NCBI RefSeq assembly: GCF_015680235.1
Contig: NZ_JADLJL010000004.1
Coordinates: 1 to 64,000 of the forward strand
Direction of reading: 5' to 3'
Source: Pseudomonas guariconensis
Lineage (GTDB): Bacteria; Pseudomonadota; Gammaproteobacteria; Pseudomonadales; Pseudomonadaceae
Length of the DNA: 64,000 nt
Positions 35,631-45,195 of the stretch are shown piece by piece (the stretch's first letter is position 1; every line of letters starts with the position of its first letter). Under the pieces are notes generated by a model. It saw only the letters and a list, made by a program, of their open reading frames with translations, was not told the origin of the DNA and did not search any database. The position numbers were made by a program, and so were the translations under genes.

Positions 35631-36185
35631 ATGCCCAATACCCAATCGCCCTACACCGCCTTCGCCTCGCTGCTCGCCAGCAACGGCCACCCTGTTTCCC
35701 CAGCCGAACTGCACGGCCTGCTGATCGGCCGCAGCTGCGCCGGCGCAGGTTTCGACGCCGACGCCTGGCTGGCCGATGCCGCCGGCGCGCTGGAAAACGA
35801 GCCTGAAGACAACGTGCGCGCCGCACTCATCGGCCTGCAGGAAATGGTCAAGGCCGAGCTCACCGGCGAGGACGTCGCCATCGTCCTGCTGCTGCCCAGC
35901 GACGAAGCCCCGCTCGCCGAGCGCGCCACCGCGCTGGGCCAGTGGTGCCAAGGCTTCATCACTGGCTTTGGCCTGAACGCCGGCGGCAAGGACTTGTCCA
36001 CCGATGCGCAGGAGGTACTCCAGGACCTGGTGGCCATTTCGCAGGTCCAGGAAGCGCTGGAAGAGTCCGAGGACGGTGAGAGCGACTACATGGAAGTCAT
36101 GGAGTACCTGCGCGTCGCGCCCCTGCTGCTGTACACGGAGCTGGCCAAGCCGGCCGCGCCCGCGCCCAAGCCATCGCTGCACTGA
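35631..36185 (+). CDS. UPF0149 (YecA/YgfB) family protein
   Basis: 184 residues, acidic and all-helical. Landmarks [35 protein letters not shown] and the [11 protein letters not shown] motif. In E. coli YgfB lies before pepP-ubiH-ubiI in the same order as here. Recent work on Pseudomonas YgfB relatives describes regulation of beta-lactam resistance; function here is not established. First gene of a five-gene operon. Confidence 0.85.
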   Translation: MPNTQSPYTAFASLLASNGHPVSPAELHGLLIGRSCAGAGFDADAWLADAAGALENEPEDNVRAALIGLQEMVKAELTGEDVAIVLLLPSDEAPLAERATALGQWCQGFITGFGLNAGGKDLSTDAQEVLQDLVAISQVQEALEESEDGESDYMEVMEYLRVAPLLLYTELAKPAAPAPKPSLH

Positions 36186-36207
36186 TATTCCGGGGGTTTT
36201 CGTGCCC

Positions 36208-37542
36208 ATGAGCCGTATTCCGAAGGCTGAGTATGCCCGTCGGCGCAAGGCGCTGATGGCCCAGATGGTCCCCAACAGCATCGCCATCCTGCCCGCCGCC
36301 GCAGTTGCCATCCGCAACCGCGACGTCGAGCACGTGTATCGCCAGGACAGCGATTTCCAGTACCTCAGCGGCTTCCCCGAGCCCGAGGCGGTGATCGCCC
36401 TGATCCCGGGCCGCGAACATGGCGAGTACGTGCTGTTCTGCCGTGAGCGCAACCCCGAGCGCGAACTGTGGGACGGCCTGCGTGCCGGCCAGGAAGGCGC
36501 GATCCGCGACTTTGGCGCGGACGACGCCTTTCCCATCACCGATATCGACGAGATCCTCCCCGGCCTGATCGAAGGCCGCGACCGGGTCTACACCGCCATG
36601 GGCAGCAACCCGGAATTCGACCGCCGCCTGATGGAGTGGATCAACGTGATCCGCTCCAAGGCGCGCCTGGGTGCCCAGCCACCGAACGAATTCGTTGCCC
36701 TGGATCATCTGCTGCACGACATGCGTCTGTATAAATCGGCGGCGGAAGTGAAGGTGATGCGCACCGCGGCGGATATTTCCGCGCGCGCCCACGTGCGGGC
36801 CATGCAGGCCTGCCGGGCGGGGCTGCACGAATTCAGCCTGGAAGCCGAGCTCGACTACGAATTCCGCAAGGGCGGGGCGAAGATGCCGGCCTACGGCTCG
36901 ATCGTCGCGGCGGGTCGCAACGCCTGCATCCTGCATTACCAGCAGAACGATGCGCCGCTCAAGGATGGCGACCTGGTGCTGATCGATGCAGGCTGCGAGA
37001 TCGACTGCTACGCCAGCGACATCACCCGCACCTTCCCGGTCAGCGGGCGTTTCTCGCCGGAGCAGAAGGCCATCTACGAGCTGGTGCTCAAGGCCCAGGC
37101 GGCCGCCTTCGCCGAGATCGCCCCGGGCAAGCATTGGAACCACGCCCATGAGGCGACCGTGCGGGTCATCACCGAAGGGCTGGTGGAACTGGGGCTGCTC
37201 AAGGGCGAGGTGCAGGCGCTGATCGACAGCGAGGCCCACCGTGCGTTCTACATGCATCGCGCCGGCCATTGGCTGGGCATGGACGTGCACGATGTGGGGG
37301 AGTACAAGGTCGGCGGCCAGTGGCGCGTGCTCGAGCCGGGCATGGCGCTGACAGTCGAGCCGGGCATCTACATTGCCGCCGACAACCAGAACGTCGCGAA
37401 GAAATGGCGCGGCATCGGCGTACGGATCGAGGACGACGTGGTGGTGACCAGGCAAGGCTGTGAAATCCTGACCAGCGGTGTGCCGCGCACGGTCGCCGAG
37501 ATCGAGGCGCTGATGGCCGCGGCCCGCAGGGGCGTGGCATGA
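36208..37542 (+). CDS. pepP: Xaa-Pro aminopeptidase PepP
   Basis: 444 residues from ATG 36208 (MSRIPKAEYARRRKALMAQM); GTG 36202, two residues upstream, sits nearer the GGGGG ribosome-binding site and could be used instead. The pita-bread metallopeptidase domain shows the five metal ligands in LVLIDAGCEIDCYASDITRT, HRAGHWLGMDVHDVG and the C-terminal EPGIYI and IGVRIEDDV segments. Removes N-terminal residues next to proline. Overlaps ubiH by 4 bases. Confidence 0.94.
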   Translation: MSRIPKAEYARRRKALMAQMVPNSIAILPAAAVAIRNRDVEHVYRQDSDFQYLSGFPEPEAVIALIPGREHGEYVLFCRERNPERELWDGLRAGQEGAIRDFGADDAFPITDIDEILPGLIEGRDRVYTAMGSNPEFDRRLMEWINVIRSKARLGAQPPNEFVALDHLLHDMRLYKSAAEVKVMRTAADISARAHVRAMQACRAGLHEFSLEAELDYEFRKGGAKMPAYGSIVAAGRNACILHYQQNDAPLKDGDLVLIDAGCEIDCYASDITRTFPVSGRFSPEQKAIYELVLKAQAAAFAEIAPGKHWNHAHEATVRVITEGLVELGLLKGEVQALIDSEAHRAFYMHRAGHWLGMDVHDVGEYKVGGQWRVLEPGMALTVEPGIYIAADNQNVAKKWRGIGVRIEDDVVVTRQGCEILTSGVPRTVAEIEALMAAARRGVA

Positions 37543-38738
37543 GTCGGGTCAACCTGGCGATCATCGGCGGCGGCCTGGTCGGCGCCAGCCTGGCCCTGGC
37601 CCTGCAGGCAGGCGCCAAGGCACGCGGTTGGAAGATCCTCCTAATCGAACCGTTCGCACCGGGCGACAGCTTCCAGCCCAGCTACGATGCCCGCTCCTCT
37701 GCGCTGTCCTACGGCACCCGGCAGATCTACGAACAGCTGGGCCTGTGGCAGGTCATCAGCCGCCGCGCCGAGCCCATCAGCCAGATCCAGGTGTCCGACC
37801 GTGGCCGCTTCGGCGCTACCCGCCTGGACGCCATCGAGGAAGGGGTACCGGCCCTCGGCTACGTGGTGGAGAACGCCTGGCTCGGCCAATGCCTATGGCA
37901 GGGCCTGGATACCGAAGTGGTGAGCTGGCGCTGCCCGGCCGAGGTCAAGAGCTTGCAAGCTGTCGCCGGTGGCTATCGTCTGCAATTGGACGACGACACC
38001 AGCCTGGAGTGCGACCTGGCGGTGTTGGCCGACGGTGGCCGCTCTGGCCTGCGCGAACAGTTGGGGATCCATGTTCGCCGTACCCCCTACGAACAGAGCG
38101 CGCTGATCGCCAACATCACGCCGGGTGAGGCGCATCGTGGGCAGGCCTTCGAACGCTTCACCGAGCAAGGTCCGATGGCGCTGCTGCCCTTGCCGGAAAA
38201 CCGCTGCGCACTGGTCTGGACCCGCCAGGGGATGGATGCCCAGCGGCTGGCGGACATCGACGAGCGCAGCTTCCTGCACGAGCTGCAGGCGGCCTTCGGC
38301 TACCGCCTGGGCGCCCTGCGCCAGGTGGGGGCGCGGCATCTGTACCCGCTTGCGCTGGTCGAGGCCGAGGAACAGGTACGCCCAAACCTAGTGGTGCTGG
38401 GCAACGCCGCCCATAGCCTGCACCCGATCGCCGGGCAGGGGTTCAACCTGTCCCTGCGTGACGTGCAGTCTTTGGCCGATGCCTTGCTGGCCGGCCCGCA
38501 GCAGCCCGGCGACCTGGCCACGCTGCAGGCCTACCACCAGCGCCAACGGCTGGACCAGGCCCTGACCATCGGTTTCTCCGACCAGGTCACCCGACTGTTC
38601 GGTAGCAGCCAGCCACTGCTGGCCGCCGGTCGCAACATCGGCCTGCTGGGGCTCGACCTGCTGCCGCCGGCCAAGCGCTGGTTCGCCCGCCAGGCCATGG
38701 GCCTGGGCACCCGCCCTAATCCGCGGGGGCGGGCATGA
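37539..38738 (+). CDS. ubiH: UbiH, 2-octaprenyl-6-methoxyphenol hydroxylase
   Basis: 399 residues. Class A flavoprotein monooxygenase with the dinucleotide-binding IIGGGLVGASLALAL, the DARSSALSYGTRQIYEQLG segment specific to Ubi hydroxylases, the LAVLADGGRSGLRE motif and the second FAD motif VVLGNAAHSLHPIAGQGFNL. Hydroxylates the ring in aerobic ubiquinone synthesis. Overlaps pepP and the DUF4442 gene. Confidence 0.92.
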   Translation: MSRVNLAIIGGGLVGASLALALQAGAKARGWKILLIEPFAPGDSFQPSYDARSSALSYGTRQIYEQLGLWQVISRRAEPISQIQVSDRGRFGATRLDAIEEGVPALGYVVENAWLGQCLWQGLDTEVVSWRCPAEVKSLQAVAGGYRLQLDDDTSLECDLAVLADGGRSGLREQLGIHVRRTPYEQSALIANITPGEAHRGQAFERFTEQGPMALLPLPENRCALVWTRQGMDAQRLADIDERSFLHELQAAFGYRLGALRQVGARHLYPLALVEAEEQVRPNLVVLGNAAHSLHPIAGQGFNLSLRDVQSLADALLAGPQQPGDLATLQAYHQRQRLDQALTIGFSDQVTRLFGSSQPLLAAGRNIGLLGLDLLPPAKRWFARQAMGLGTRPNPRGRA

Positions 38739-39217
38739 GCAACCCACGTCGACTGGCCCGCAGGGCGCGCCTGCTGCGCTGGGTGCTGAACCTTTATCCC
38801 CCTTACCTGGGCGCGGGCATCCGGGTGCAGCACATCAGCCCGGATATGCGCAGCATCAAGGTGCGCATGAACCTGACCCGCTGGAACCGTAACTATGTCG
38901 GCACCCAGTTCGGCGGCAGCCTGTACTCGATGGTCGACCCGTTCTACATGTTGCTGCTGATCGAGCGGCTCGGGCGTGACTACATCGTCTGGGACAAGGC
39001 TGCCAGCATCGACTTCATCGCGCCGGGCAAGGGCGCGGTATTCGCCGAGTTCCACGTCGATGACGCCTTGCTGGACGAGATCCGCCAACAGACCGCTGGC
39101 GGCAAGAAATACCTGCCCCGTTTGCAGGTCGATATCCGCGACGGCGCCGGCGAGCTGGTGGCGCGGGTCGATAAAACCCTTTATGTGCGGCTCAAGCCGC
39201 AAGCGAGGCAGGCGTAA
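38735..39217 (+). CDS. DUF4442 hotdog-fold thioesterase-like protein
   Basis: 160 residues. The N-terminus SNPRRLARRARLLRWVLNLYP, central NYVGTQFGGSLYSMVDPFY and VWDKAASIDFI segments match the DUF4442 family (PaaI-like hotdog fold). The gene sits between ubiH and ubiI in many Pseudomonas, overlapping ubiH by 4 bases, so a thioester role connected to the quinone pathway is possible but unproven. Confidence 0.82.
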   Translation: MSNPRRLARRARLLRWVLNLYPPYLGAGIRVQHISPDMRSIKVRMNLTRWNRNYVGTQFGGSLYSMVDPFYMLLLIERLGRDYIVWDKAASIDFIAPGKGAVFAEFHVDDALLDEIRQQTAGGKKYLPRLQVDIRDGAGELVARVDKTLYVRLKPQARQA

Positions 39218-39220
39218 GGC

Positions 39221-40444
39221 ATGGAAATGCGCGCAGATCTGTTGATTGTCGGTGCCGGTATGGTCGGTAGCGCCCTGGCCCTGGCGTTGCACCACAGCGG
39301 CCTGGAAATCCTCCTGCTCGATGGCGGCCCGCTGTCGGTCAAACCCTTCGACCCCCAGGCGCCTTTCGAGCCACGGGTCAGCGCCTTGTCGGCAGCCAGC
39401 CAGCGTATCCTCGAGCGCCTGGGAGCCTGGGAAGGCATCGCCGGCCGGCGTGTCTCGCCGTATACGGACATGCACGTCTGGGATGGCAGCGGCACCGGGC
39501 AGATCCACTTCTCGGCGGCCAGCGTGCATGCCCAGGTACTCGGCCATATCGTCGAGAACCGGGTGGTGCAGGACGGCCTCTTGGAGCGCCTGCACGACAG
39601 CGACGTAGGGCTGCTGCCCAATGCCCGGCTGGAACAAATGCGCCGTTCCGGCGACGAGTGGCTGCTGACCCTAGCCGATGGCCGACGCCTGCGCGCACCG
39701 CTGGTGGTGGCTGCCGACGGCGCCAATTCCGCGGTGCGCAAGCTGACCGGCTGCGAAACCCGTGAGTGGGATTACCTGCACCATGCCATCGTTACCAGCG
39801 TGCGCTGCAGCCAGGCGCACCAGACGACGGCCTGGCAGCGCTTCACCGATGAAGGGCCGTTGGCGTTCCTGCCGCTGGATCGCGGGGACGGGCAGAGCAG
39901 GTGTTCGATCGTCTGGTCGACCACGCCGGAGCAGGCCGAGCAGGTCATGGCGCTGGATGACGTGGCCTTCTGCGAGGCGCTGGGCCGCGCGTTCGAAGGG
40001 CGCCTGGGCGAGGTGCTGGGGGCCGACCCGCGGGTGTGCGTGCCCCTGCGCCAGCGCCATGCCAAGCGTTATGTCGACGAAGGGCTGGCGCTGATCGGCG
40101 ATGCCGCCCACACCATCCATCCGCTGGCCGGGCAGGGCGTCAACCTGGGCTTCCTGGATGCTGCGGTGCTGGCCGAGGAGCTGGAGCGGGCCTGCGAGCG
40201 GGGCGAGCGGCTGGCGGACGTGAAGGTGCTGAGCCGCTTCGAACGTCGGCGCATGCCACACAACCTGGCGCTGATGGCGGCGATGGAAGGGTTCGAGCGG
40301 TTGTTCCAGGCCAACCCGTTGCCGTTGCGCTGGTTGCGTAACAGCGGGTTGAAGCTGGTGGAGCAGATGCCAGAAGCCAAGGCGCTGTTCGTGCGCCAGG
40401 CGCTGGGGCTTTCCGGGGATTTGCCTGAGCTGGCGAAGGCCTGA
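39221..40444 (+). CDS. ubiI: UbiI/VisC-type ubiquinone hydroxylase
   Basis: 407 residues. Second class A flavoprotein hydroxylase of the operon: LLIVGAGMVGSALALALHHS, FEPRVSALSAASQRILERLG, VVAADGANSAVR and LALIGDAAHTIHPLAGQGVN. Probably hydroxylates C5 of the ring. UbiF-type relatives are similar, so assignment between UbiI and UbiF is less certain than that of UbiH. Followed by a REPIN. Confidence 0.85.
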   Translation: MEMRADLLIVGAGMVGSALALALHHSGLEILLLDGGPLSVKPFDPQAPFEPRVSALSAASQRILERLGAWEGIAGRRVSPYTDMHVWDGSGTGQIHFSAASVHAQVLGHIVENRVVQDGLLERLHDSDVGLLPNARLEQMRRSGDEWLLTLADGRRLRAPLVVAADGANSAVRKLTGCETREWDYLHHAIVTSVRCSQAHQTTAWQRFTDEGPLAFLPLDRGDGQSRCSIVWSTTPEQAEQVMALDDVAFCEALGRAFEGRLGEVLGADPRVCVPLRQRHAKRYVDEGLALIGDAAHTIHPLAGQGVNLGFLDAAVLAEELERACERGERLADVKVLSRFERRRMPHNLALMAAMEGFERLFQANPLPLRWLRNSGLKLVEQMPEAKALFVRQALGLSGDLPELAKA

Positions 40445-40446
40445 GG

Positions 40447-40524
40447 GCCCAATCGCGGGACAAGCCCGCTCCCACAGAAGTGCACAAAGGGCCCTGTGGG
40501 AGCGGGCTTGTCCCGCGATTGGGC
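40447..40524. repeat. Perfect REPIN: inverted pair of REP sequences
   Basis: Two 31-base arms (40447-40477 and 40494-40524) are exact reverse complements, separated by 16 bases. Each arm contains a REP of the GCGGGACAAGCCCGC class. This is the cleanest paired element in the window and sits between ubiI and the iron importer. Confidence 0.93.
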
Positions 40525-40569
40525 TGCGAAGCAATATCTTTAGCAACATTCGGTAACGTCTGCGTAGGT

Positions 40570-40607
40570 GAGAGGCAAAATGGGATTCACTACCATTTGC
40601 ACCTCTC
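40570..40607 (+). promoter_or_regulatory. Fur-like palindrome upstream of the ferric iron importer
   Basis: Core TGGGATTCACTACCA (40581-40595) matches 9 of the 14 defined positions of the 7-1-7 Fur consensus TGATAATnATTATCA, and lies inside a larger imperfect palindrome with GAGAGG (40570-40575) and CCTCTC (40602-40607) arms. Transcription of the iron gene from here would be repressed by Fur in iron-replete cells. Inference. Confidence 0.45.
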
Positions 40608-40627
40608 AACTCAGCGAGGAATACCCG

Positions 40628-41629
40628 ATGTTGCCACGCAAGCCTCTACTGGCCGCCCTGGCCCTGACCCTGTTCGGCGGCACCGCCCAGGCGGCGGACG
40701 AAGTGGTGGTGTACTCCTCGCGTATCGATGAGCTGATCAAGCCGGTGTTCGACGCCTACACCGCCAAGACCGGCGTGAAGATCAAGTTCATCACCGACAA
40801 GGAAGCCCCGTTGATGCAGCGCATCAAGGCCGAGGGCGAGAACGGCGTCGCCGACCTGCTGCTCACCGTCGATGCCGGCAACCTCTGGCAGGCCGAGCAG
40901 ATGGGCATCCTGCAACCGATCAAGTCGGACGTCATCGACAACAACATCCCCCCGCAGTACCGTGCCTCTTCCCATGACTGGACCGGCCTGAGCCTGCGCG
41001 CGCGGACCATCGCCTACTCCACCGACCGGGTCAAACCCGAGGAGTTGTCCACCTACGAAGCCCTGGCCGACAAGCAGTGGGAAGGCCGCCTGTGCCTGCG
41101 CACGGCGAAGAAGGTCTACAACCAGTCGCTGACCGCCACCCTGATCGAGACCCACGGCGAGGCCAAGACCGAGGCAATCATCAAGGGCTGGGTCAACAAC
41201 CTGTCCACCGATGTGTTCTCCGACGACACTGCCGTGCTCCAGGCCATCGAGGCCGGCCAGTGCGACGTGGGCATCGTCAACACCTACTACTACGGCCGCC
41301 TGCACAAGGAAAAGCCCAGCCTGCCGGTCAAGCTGTTCTGGCCCAACCAGGGCGACCGTGGCGTGCACGTGAACCTCTCGGGTATTGGCCTGACCAAGCA
41401 TGCGCCTCACCCGGAAGCCGCCAGGAAGCTGGTGGAGTGGATGACCGGCGACGAAGCGCAAAAGCTGTTCGCCGATATCAACCAGGAATTCCCGGCCAAC
41501 CCGAAGGTCAAGCCATCGGACGAAGTGGCGGCCTGGGGGACCTTCAAGGCGGACAGCATCCCGGTGGAAGTGGCCGGCAAGCGCCAGGCCGAGGCCATCC
41601 GGTTGATGGACCGGGCTGGCTGGAACTAA
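40628..41629 (+). CDS. Ferric iron ABC importer periplasmic binding protein (FbpA-like)
   Basis: 333 residues with a signal peptide ending near GGTAQAAD. The three tyrosines Tyr220-Tyr221-Tyr222 in NTYYYGRLH, and the N-terminal [18 protein letters not shown], are typical of FbpA/HitA proteins that bind Fe(III) through tyrosines. ATG 40628 has GAGGAA upstream. The permease follows after 132 bases; no ATPase is in the window, so it probably uses one encoded elsewhere. Confidence 0.88.
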   Translation: MLPRKPLLAALALTLFGGTAQAADEVVVYSSRIDELIKPVFDAYTAKTGVKIKFITDKEAPLMQRIKAEGENGVADLLLTVDAGNLWQAEQMGILQPIKSDVIDNNIPPQYRASSHDWTGLSLRARTIAYSTDRVKPEELSTYEALADKQWEGRLCLRTAKKVYNQSLTATLIETHGEAKTEAIIKGWVNNLSTDVFSDDTAVLQAIEAGQCDVGIVNTYYYGRLHKEKPSLPVKLFWPNQGDRGVHVNLSGIGLTKHAPHPEAARKLVEWMTGDEAQKLFADINQEFPANPKVKPSDEVAAWGTFKADSIPVEVAGKRQAEAIRLMDRAGWN

Positions 41630-41660
41630 GCGCCAGGCTTTATCCTTCAGGGCCATCGAA

Positions 41661-41737
41661 GCCCAATCGCGGGGCAAGCCCGCTCCCACAGGGTCTGGTG
41701 TAACCCCCTGTGGGAGCGGGCTTGTTCCGCGATGCGG
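41661..41737. repeat. REP pair between the binding protein and permease
   Basis: Opposed copies (41661-41693 and 41706-41737) of the CAATCGCGGGGCAAGCCCGC class; the second has one substitution (GTTCCGCGATGC). It lies inside an apparent operon, which suggests differential mRNA stability of the two parts. Confidence 0.85.
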
Positions 41738-41761
41738 TCGCCACGTATCGAGACTTCAGTT

Positions 41762-43384
41762 TTGTCCCACGCCCCCCAACGCCGCTGGTACTTCCCGGTT
41801 TCCCTGGTCGCCGCCCTGGTGCTGTTGCCGCTGAGCGTTCTGCTGTTGTCATGGCAGTCGATCGACATGCAGATCTGGTCGCACCTGCTCGACACCCAGA
41901 TGAGCCGTTTGCTGGGCAATACGCTCACGCTGGTGCTGGGCGTCGGTGCCGGTGTGACTGTGTTGGGCGTAAGCCTGGCCTGGCTCACCAGCCTGTGCGA
42001 GTTCCCGGGCCGGCGCTGGCTGGACTGGGCGCTGATGTTGCCCTTCGCCATTCCCGCCTATGTGTTGGCATTCGTCTTCGTCGGCCTGCTGGACTTCGCG
42101 GGCCCGGTGCAAACGGCCCTGCGCGAAGTGTTCGGGCCCATGCGCCTGCCGCGGGTGCGCTCCACCGGCGGGGTGATCACGGTCCTGGTGCTGGTGTTCT
42201 ATCCCTACGTCTACCTGCTGGCGCGCAGCGCCTTCCTGGCCCAGGGCAAGGGCCTGATGGAAGCGGCGCGGGTGCTGGGCCTGTCGCCGCTGCAGGCGTT
42301 CTGGCGGGTGGCGTTGCCCATGGCCCGGCCGGCCATCGGTGCGGGCATCGCCCTGGCGCTGATGGAGACCCTGGCGGATTTCGGCGCGGTGGCGGTGTTC
42401 AATTTCGACACCTTCACCACGGCCATCTACAAGACCTGGTACGGATTCTTCAGCCTTTCCAGTGCCGCCCAGCTGGCCAGCCTGTTGTTGCTGGTGGTGA
42501 TGCTGGTGTTGTACGGCGAGCGTCGCGCCCGCGGTGCCTCGCGCAGCGGCAGCGAGCGCCCGCGGGGGCAGGCGCTCTACCACCTGCGTGGGGCCAAGGC
42601 CGCGGCGGCCACCAGCTGGTGCTTGCTGGTGTTCGCCTGCGCCTTCGTCATCCCTGTTTTGCAGCTGCTGATGTGGTTCTGGCAGCGTGGTCGGCATGAC
42701 CTGGACGAGCGCTATGTCGGGCTGGTTCTGCACACCCTGTACCTGGGCGGCATGGCCGCCTTGGTCACGGTCTGCGTGGCGCTGATGCTGGCCTTCGCCC
42801 GGCGCCACGCGCCGACCGGGGGCATTCGTGCCGGCGTGAGCCTGGCCAACCTGGGGTATGCGTTGCCTGGCTCGGTACTGGCGGTGTCGATCATGCTGGC
42901 TTTCAGTTACCTGGACAACCAACTGGTGGTGCCGCTTTCTCAATGGCTCGGAGGCGCCGGCAAGCCTTTGCTGCTGGGCAGCCTGTCGGCCTTGCTGCTG
43001 GCCTACTTGGTGCGCTTCATGGCTGTGGCCTATGGCCCGCTGGAAAGTAGCCTTGAGCGTATCCGGCCGTCGCTGCCGGAGGCCTCGCGCAGCCTGGGTG
43101 TGGGCGGTGTGAGATTGTTTTTCAAGGTGTATCTGCCTTTGCTCGTCCCCGGTGCGTTGAGCGCCGCCCTGCTGGTGTTCGTCGACGTGCTCAAGGAGAT
43201 GCCGGCCACGCTGCTGATGCGACCGTTCGGCTGGGATACCTTGGCCGTGAGGGTGTTCGAGATGACCAGCGAGGGGGAATGGGCGCGGGCCTCGCTGCCT
43301 GCGCTGACGCTGGTGCTGGTCGGGCTGTTGCCGGTCATCGGTTTGATCCGGCGTTCGGCCCGTCGCCCCGGCCATCGCCACTGA
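41762..43384 (+). CDS. Ferric iron ABC importer permease (FbpB/SfuB-like, fused)
   Basis: 540 residues from TTG 41762. Two copies of the permease fold are fused; each has an EAA loop (LMEAARVLGLSPLQAFWRVA and LPEASRSLGVGGVRLFFKVY). ATG 41732, ten residues earlier, falls inside the REP sequence and lacks a ribosome-binding site, so it is less likely. The TTG site is also weak. ATPase gene absent here. Confidence 0.87.
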   Translation: MSHAPQRRWYFPVSLVAALVLLPLSVLLLSWQSIDMQIWSHLLDTQMSRLLGNTLTLVLGVGAGVTVLGVSLAWLTSLCEFPGRRWLDWALMLPFAIPAYVLAFVFVGLLDFAGPVQTALREVFGPMRLPRVRSTGGVITVLVLVFYPYVYLLARSAFLAQGKGLMEAARVLGLSPLQAFWRVALPMARPAIGAGIALALMETLADFGAVAVFNFDTFTTAIYKTWYGFFSLSSAAQLASLLLLVVMLVLYGERRARGASRSGSERPRGQALYHLRGAKAAAATSWCLLVFACAFVIPVLQLLMWFWQRGRHDLDERYVGLVLHTLYLGGMAALVTVCVALMLAFARRHAPTGGIRAGVSLANLGYALPGSVLAVSIMLAFSYLDNQLVVPLSQWLGGAGKPLLLGSLSALLLAYLVRFMAVAYGPLESSLERIRPSLPEASRSLGVGGVRLFFKVYLPLLVPGALSAALLVFVDVLKEMPATLLMRPFGWDTLAVRVFEMTSEGEWARASLPALTLVLVGLLPVIGLIRRSARRPGHRH

Positions 43385-43509
43385 GGGTGCCAGGGCTCGT
43401 CCTTGCGGCTACAATGCGCGGCATTCGCTGCGACGGGTCCTACAAGATCAGGTGATGACTTAAACGTCACTGACCGCCGCGGCCTCGCCACGCCCGGAAG
43501 GAGAAACCC

Positions 43510-44592
43510 ATGGGACAGCGTACGCCTCTGTATGACCTGCACCTGGCGCTCGGCGCCAAGATGGTCGATTTCGGTGGCTGGGACATGCCCCTGCACTATG
43601 GCTCGCAAGTCGAAGAGCACCACCAGGTGCGCAGTGACTGCGGCGTCTTCGATGTATCCCACATGACAGTGATCGACGTCGCCGGCGATGCGGCCACGGC
43701 TTGGCTGCAGCGCCTGCTGGCCAACGACGTGGCCCGCCTGGACAGCCTCGGCAAGGCGTTGTACAGCCCGCTGCTCAATGCCGAGGGCGGGGTCATCGAC
43801 GACCTGATCGCCTACCGCACCGAAGGGGGCTATCGCCTGGTGGCCAACGCCGCCACCCGCGACAAGGTCCTGGCGTGGCTTCAGGCGCAGAGTGTGGGCT
43901 TCGCAGTCAACTTCGTCGAGCGTTCGGAGCTCGCCATTCTCGCTATCCAGGGCCCCCACGCTCGCGAAAAAGTCGCCCAGCTGCTCAGCGCGCCGCGCGC
44001 CGCGCTGATTCGCGAACTGCGCCCGTTCGAAGGGGTGGCCGAAGGTGAGTGGTTCATCGCCCGCACCGGTTATACCGGCGAGGACGGCCTGGAAATCATC
44101 TTCCCGGGGCTTCAGGCCCCAGCCTTTTTCAACGACCTGGTCGGAGCGGGCATCGCGCCCAGCGGCCTGGGGGCGCGCGACACCCTGCGCCTGGAAGCCG
44201 GCATGAACCTCTACGGCCAGGATATCGACGAAACCCACACTCCCCTGACCTCCAACCTGGGCTGGAGCATCGCCTGGGAACCGGCCGAGCGCGACTTCAT
44301 CGGCCGGGCCGGCCTGCTGGCGGAAATCGAGCAGGGCGTGCAGGAAAAACTGGTCGGCCTGGTGCTGGAGGAACGTGGCGTGCTGCGTGCCCACCAGGTG
44401 GTGCGGGTAGCCGGAATTGGCGAAGGAGAGATCACCAGTGGTAGTTTCTCGCCTACGCTGAGCAAGTCCATTGCCTTGGCACGCGTACCCATGGCCACGG
44501 GCGACCGTGCCGAAGTGGAGATTCGTGGCAAGTGGTACCCGGTGCGGGTGGTCAAGCCGACCTTCGTGCGCCATGGCAAGATCCTGATCTGA
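43510..44592 (+). CDS. gcvT: Glycine cleavage system T protein
   Basis: 360 residues. Aminomethyltransferase that releases ammonia and passes methylene to tetrahydrofolate. Family segments: [44 protein letters not shown] and [23 protein letters not shown] ribosome-binding site before ATG 43510; a TACAAT (43410-43415) may be its -10. First of gcvT-gcvH-gcvP. P. putida carries a second gcv set elsewhere, as I recall. Confidence 0.95.
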   Translation: MGQRTPLYDLHLALGAKMVDFGGWDMPLHYGSQVEEHHQVRSDCGVFDVSHMTVIDVAGDAATAWLQRLLANDVARLDSLGKALYSPLLNAEGGVIDDLIAYRTEGGYRLVANAATRDKVLAWLQAQSVGFAVNFVERSELAILAIQGPHAREKVAQLLSAPRAALIRELRPFEGVAEGEWFIARTGYTGEDGLEIIFPGLQAPAFFNDLVGAGIAPSGLGARDTLRLEAGMNLYGQDIDETHTPLTSNLGWSIAWEPAERDFIGRAGLLAEIEQGVQEKLVGLVLEERGVLRAHQVVRVAGIGEGEITSGSFSPTLSKSIALARVPMATGDRAEVEIRGKWYPVRVVKPTFVRHGKILI

Positions 44593-44640
44593 ATACCCAA
44601 CGGCGGGCCGACCGCTGACCCTAACGAGGAAGACAAGACA

Positions 44641-45024
44641 ATGAGCCAAATCCCCGACGACCTGCGTTTTGCCGAGAGCCACGAGTGGGCTCGCCTGGAA
44701 GCCGACGGCACCGTGACCGTAGGTATCAGCGACCATGCCCAGCAAGCCCTGGGTGACGTGGTGTTCGTCGAACTGGCCGAAGTCGGCAAGGTGTTCGCTG
44801 CAGGCGACGCCGCGGGCGTGGTCGAATCGGTCAAGGCCGCTTCGGATATCTATGCCCCGGTGGGCGGTGAAGTCATCGCGGTCAACGAAGAACTGGCCGA
44901 CAACCCGGAACTGCTCAACGAGGAGCCTTACGAGTCCTGGATCTTCAAGCTCAAGCCAAGCGACAAGGCCGAGCTGGACAAGCTGCTGGATGCTGCCGGC
45001 TACAAGGCTGCCATCGGCGAGTAA
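44641..45024 (+). CDS. gcvH: Glycine cleavage system H protein
   Basis: 127 residues. Lipoyl carrier; the modified lysine is Lys65 in [15 protein letters not shown]. Start [27 protein letters not shown] before ATG. Followed by a REP pair and then gcvP after 171 bases, so gcvP may have its own promoter. Confidence 0.96.
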   Translation: MSQIPDDLRFAESHEWARLEADGTVTVGISDHAQQALGDVVFVELAEVGKVFAAGDAAGVVESVKAASDIYAPVGGEVIAVNEELADNPELLNEEPYESWIFKLKPSDKAELDKLLDAAGYKAAIGE

Positions 45025-45031
45025 GTCGCTC

Positions 45032-45106
45032 CGGGGCTGCTGTGCAGCCCATCGCGGAACAAGCCCGCTCCCATAGGTCCTGTGGAGCTTGTTCCGCGAT
45101 AGGGCA
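45032..45106. repeat. REP pair between gcvH and gcvP
   Basis: GGGGCTGCTGTGCAGCCC hairpin plus GCGGAACAAGCCCGCTCCCA (about 45054-45073), then a degenerate GGAGCTTGTTCCGCGATAGG copy (about 45084-45103). Confidence 0.75.
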
Positions 45107-45195
45107 CAAAGCACCCCAAAAATCCCGCAGCATCGGCAATCCCTTCCTAGACTTGTAAGTTTCCAAGAGAACGGGTCCAGGAAGAGATCGTCGCC

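Noticed and set aside
40441..41737. Clustered short repeats that might be a CRISPR array.
   Set aside because: The copies are in opposed orientation, vary in sequence and have irregular spacing, and there are no cas genes. They are REP elements.
41732..41761. ATG start of the iron permease at 41732.
   Set aside because: It lies within a REP repeat and lacks a ribosome-binding site. TTG 41762 begins nearer the family N-terminus; the choice remains uncertain.
43385..43509. Possible glycine riboswitch before gcvT.
   Set aside because: The spacer is only 125 bases and I could not see the tandem conserved cores or the GGAGAG-type elements. An ordinary -10 (TACAAT, 43410-43415) is visible instead.
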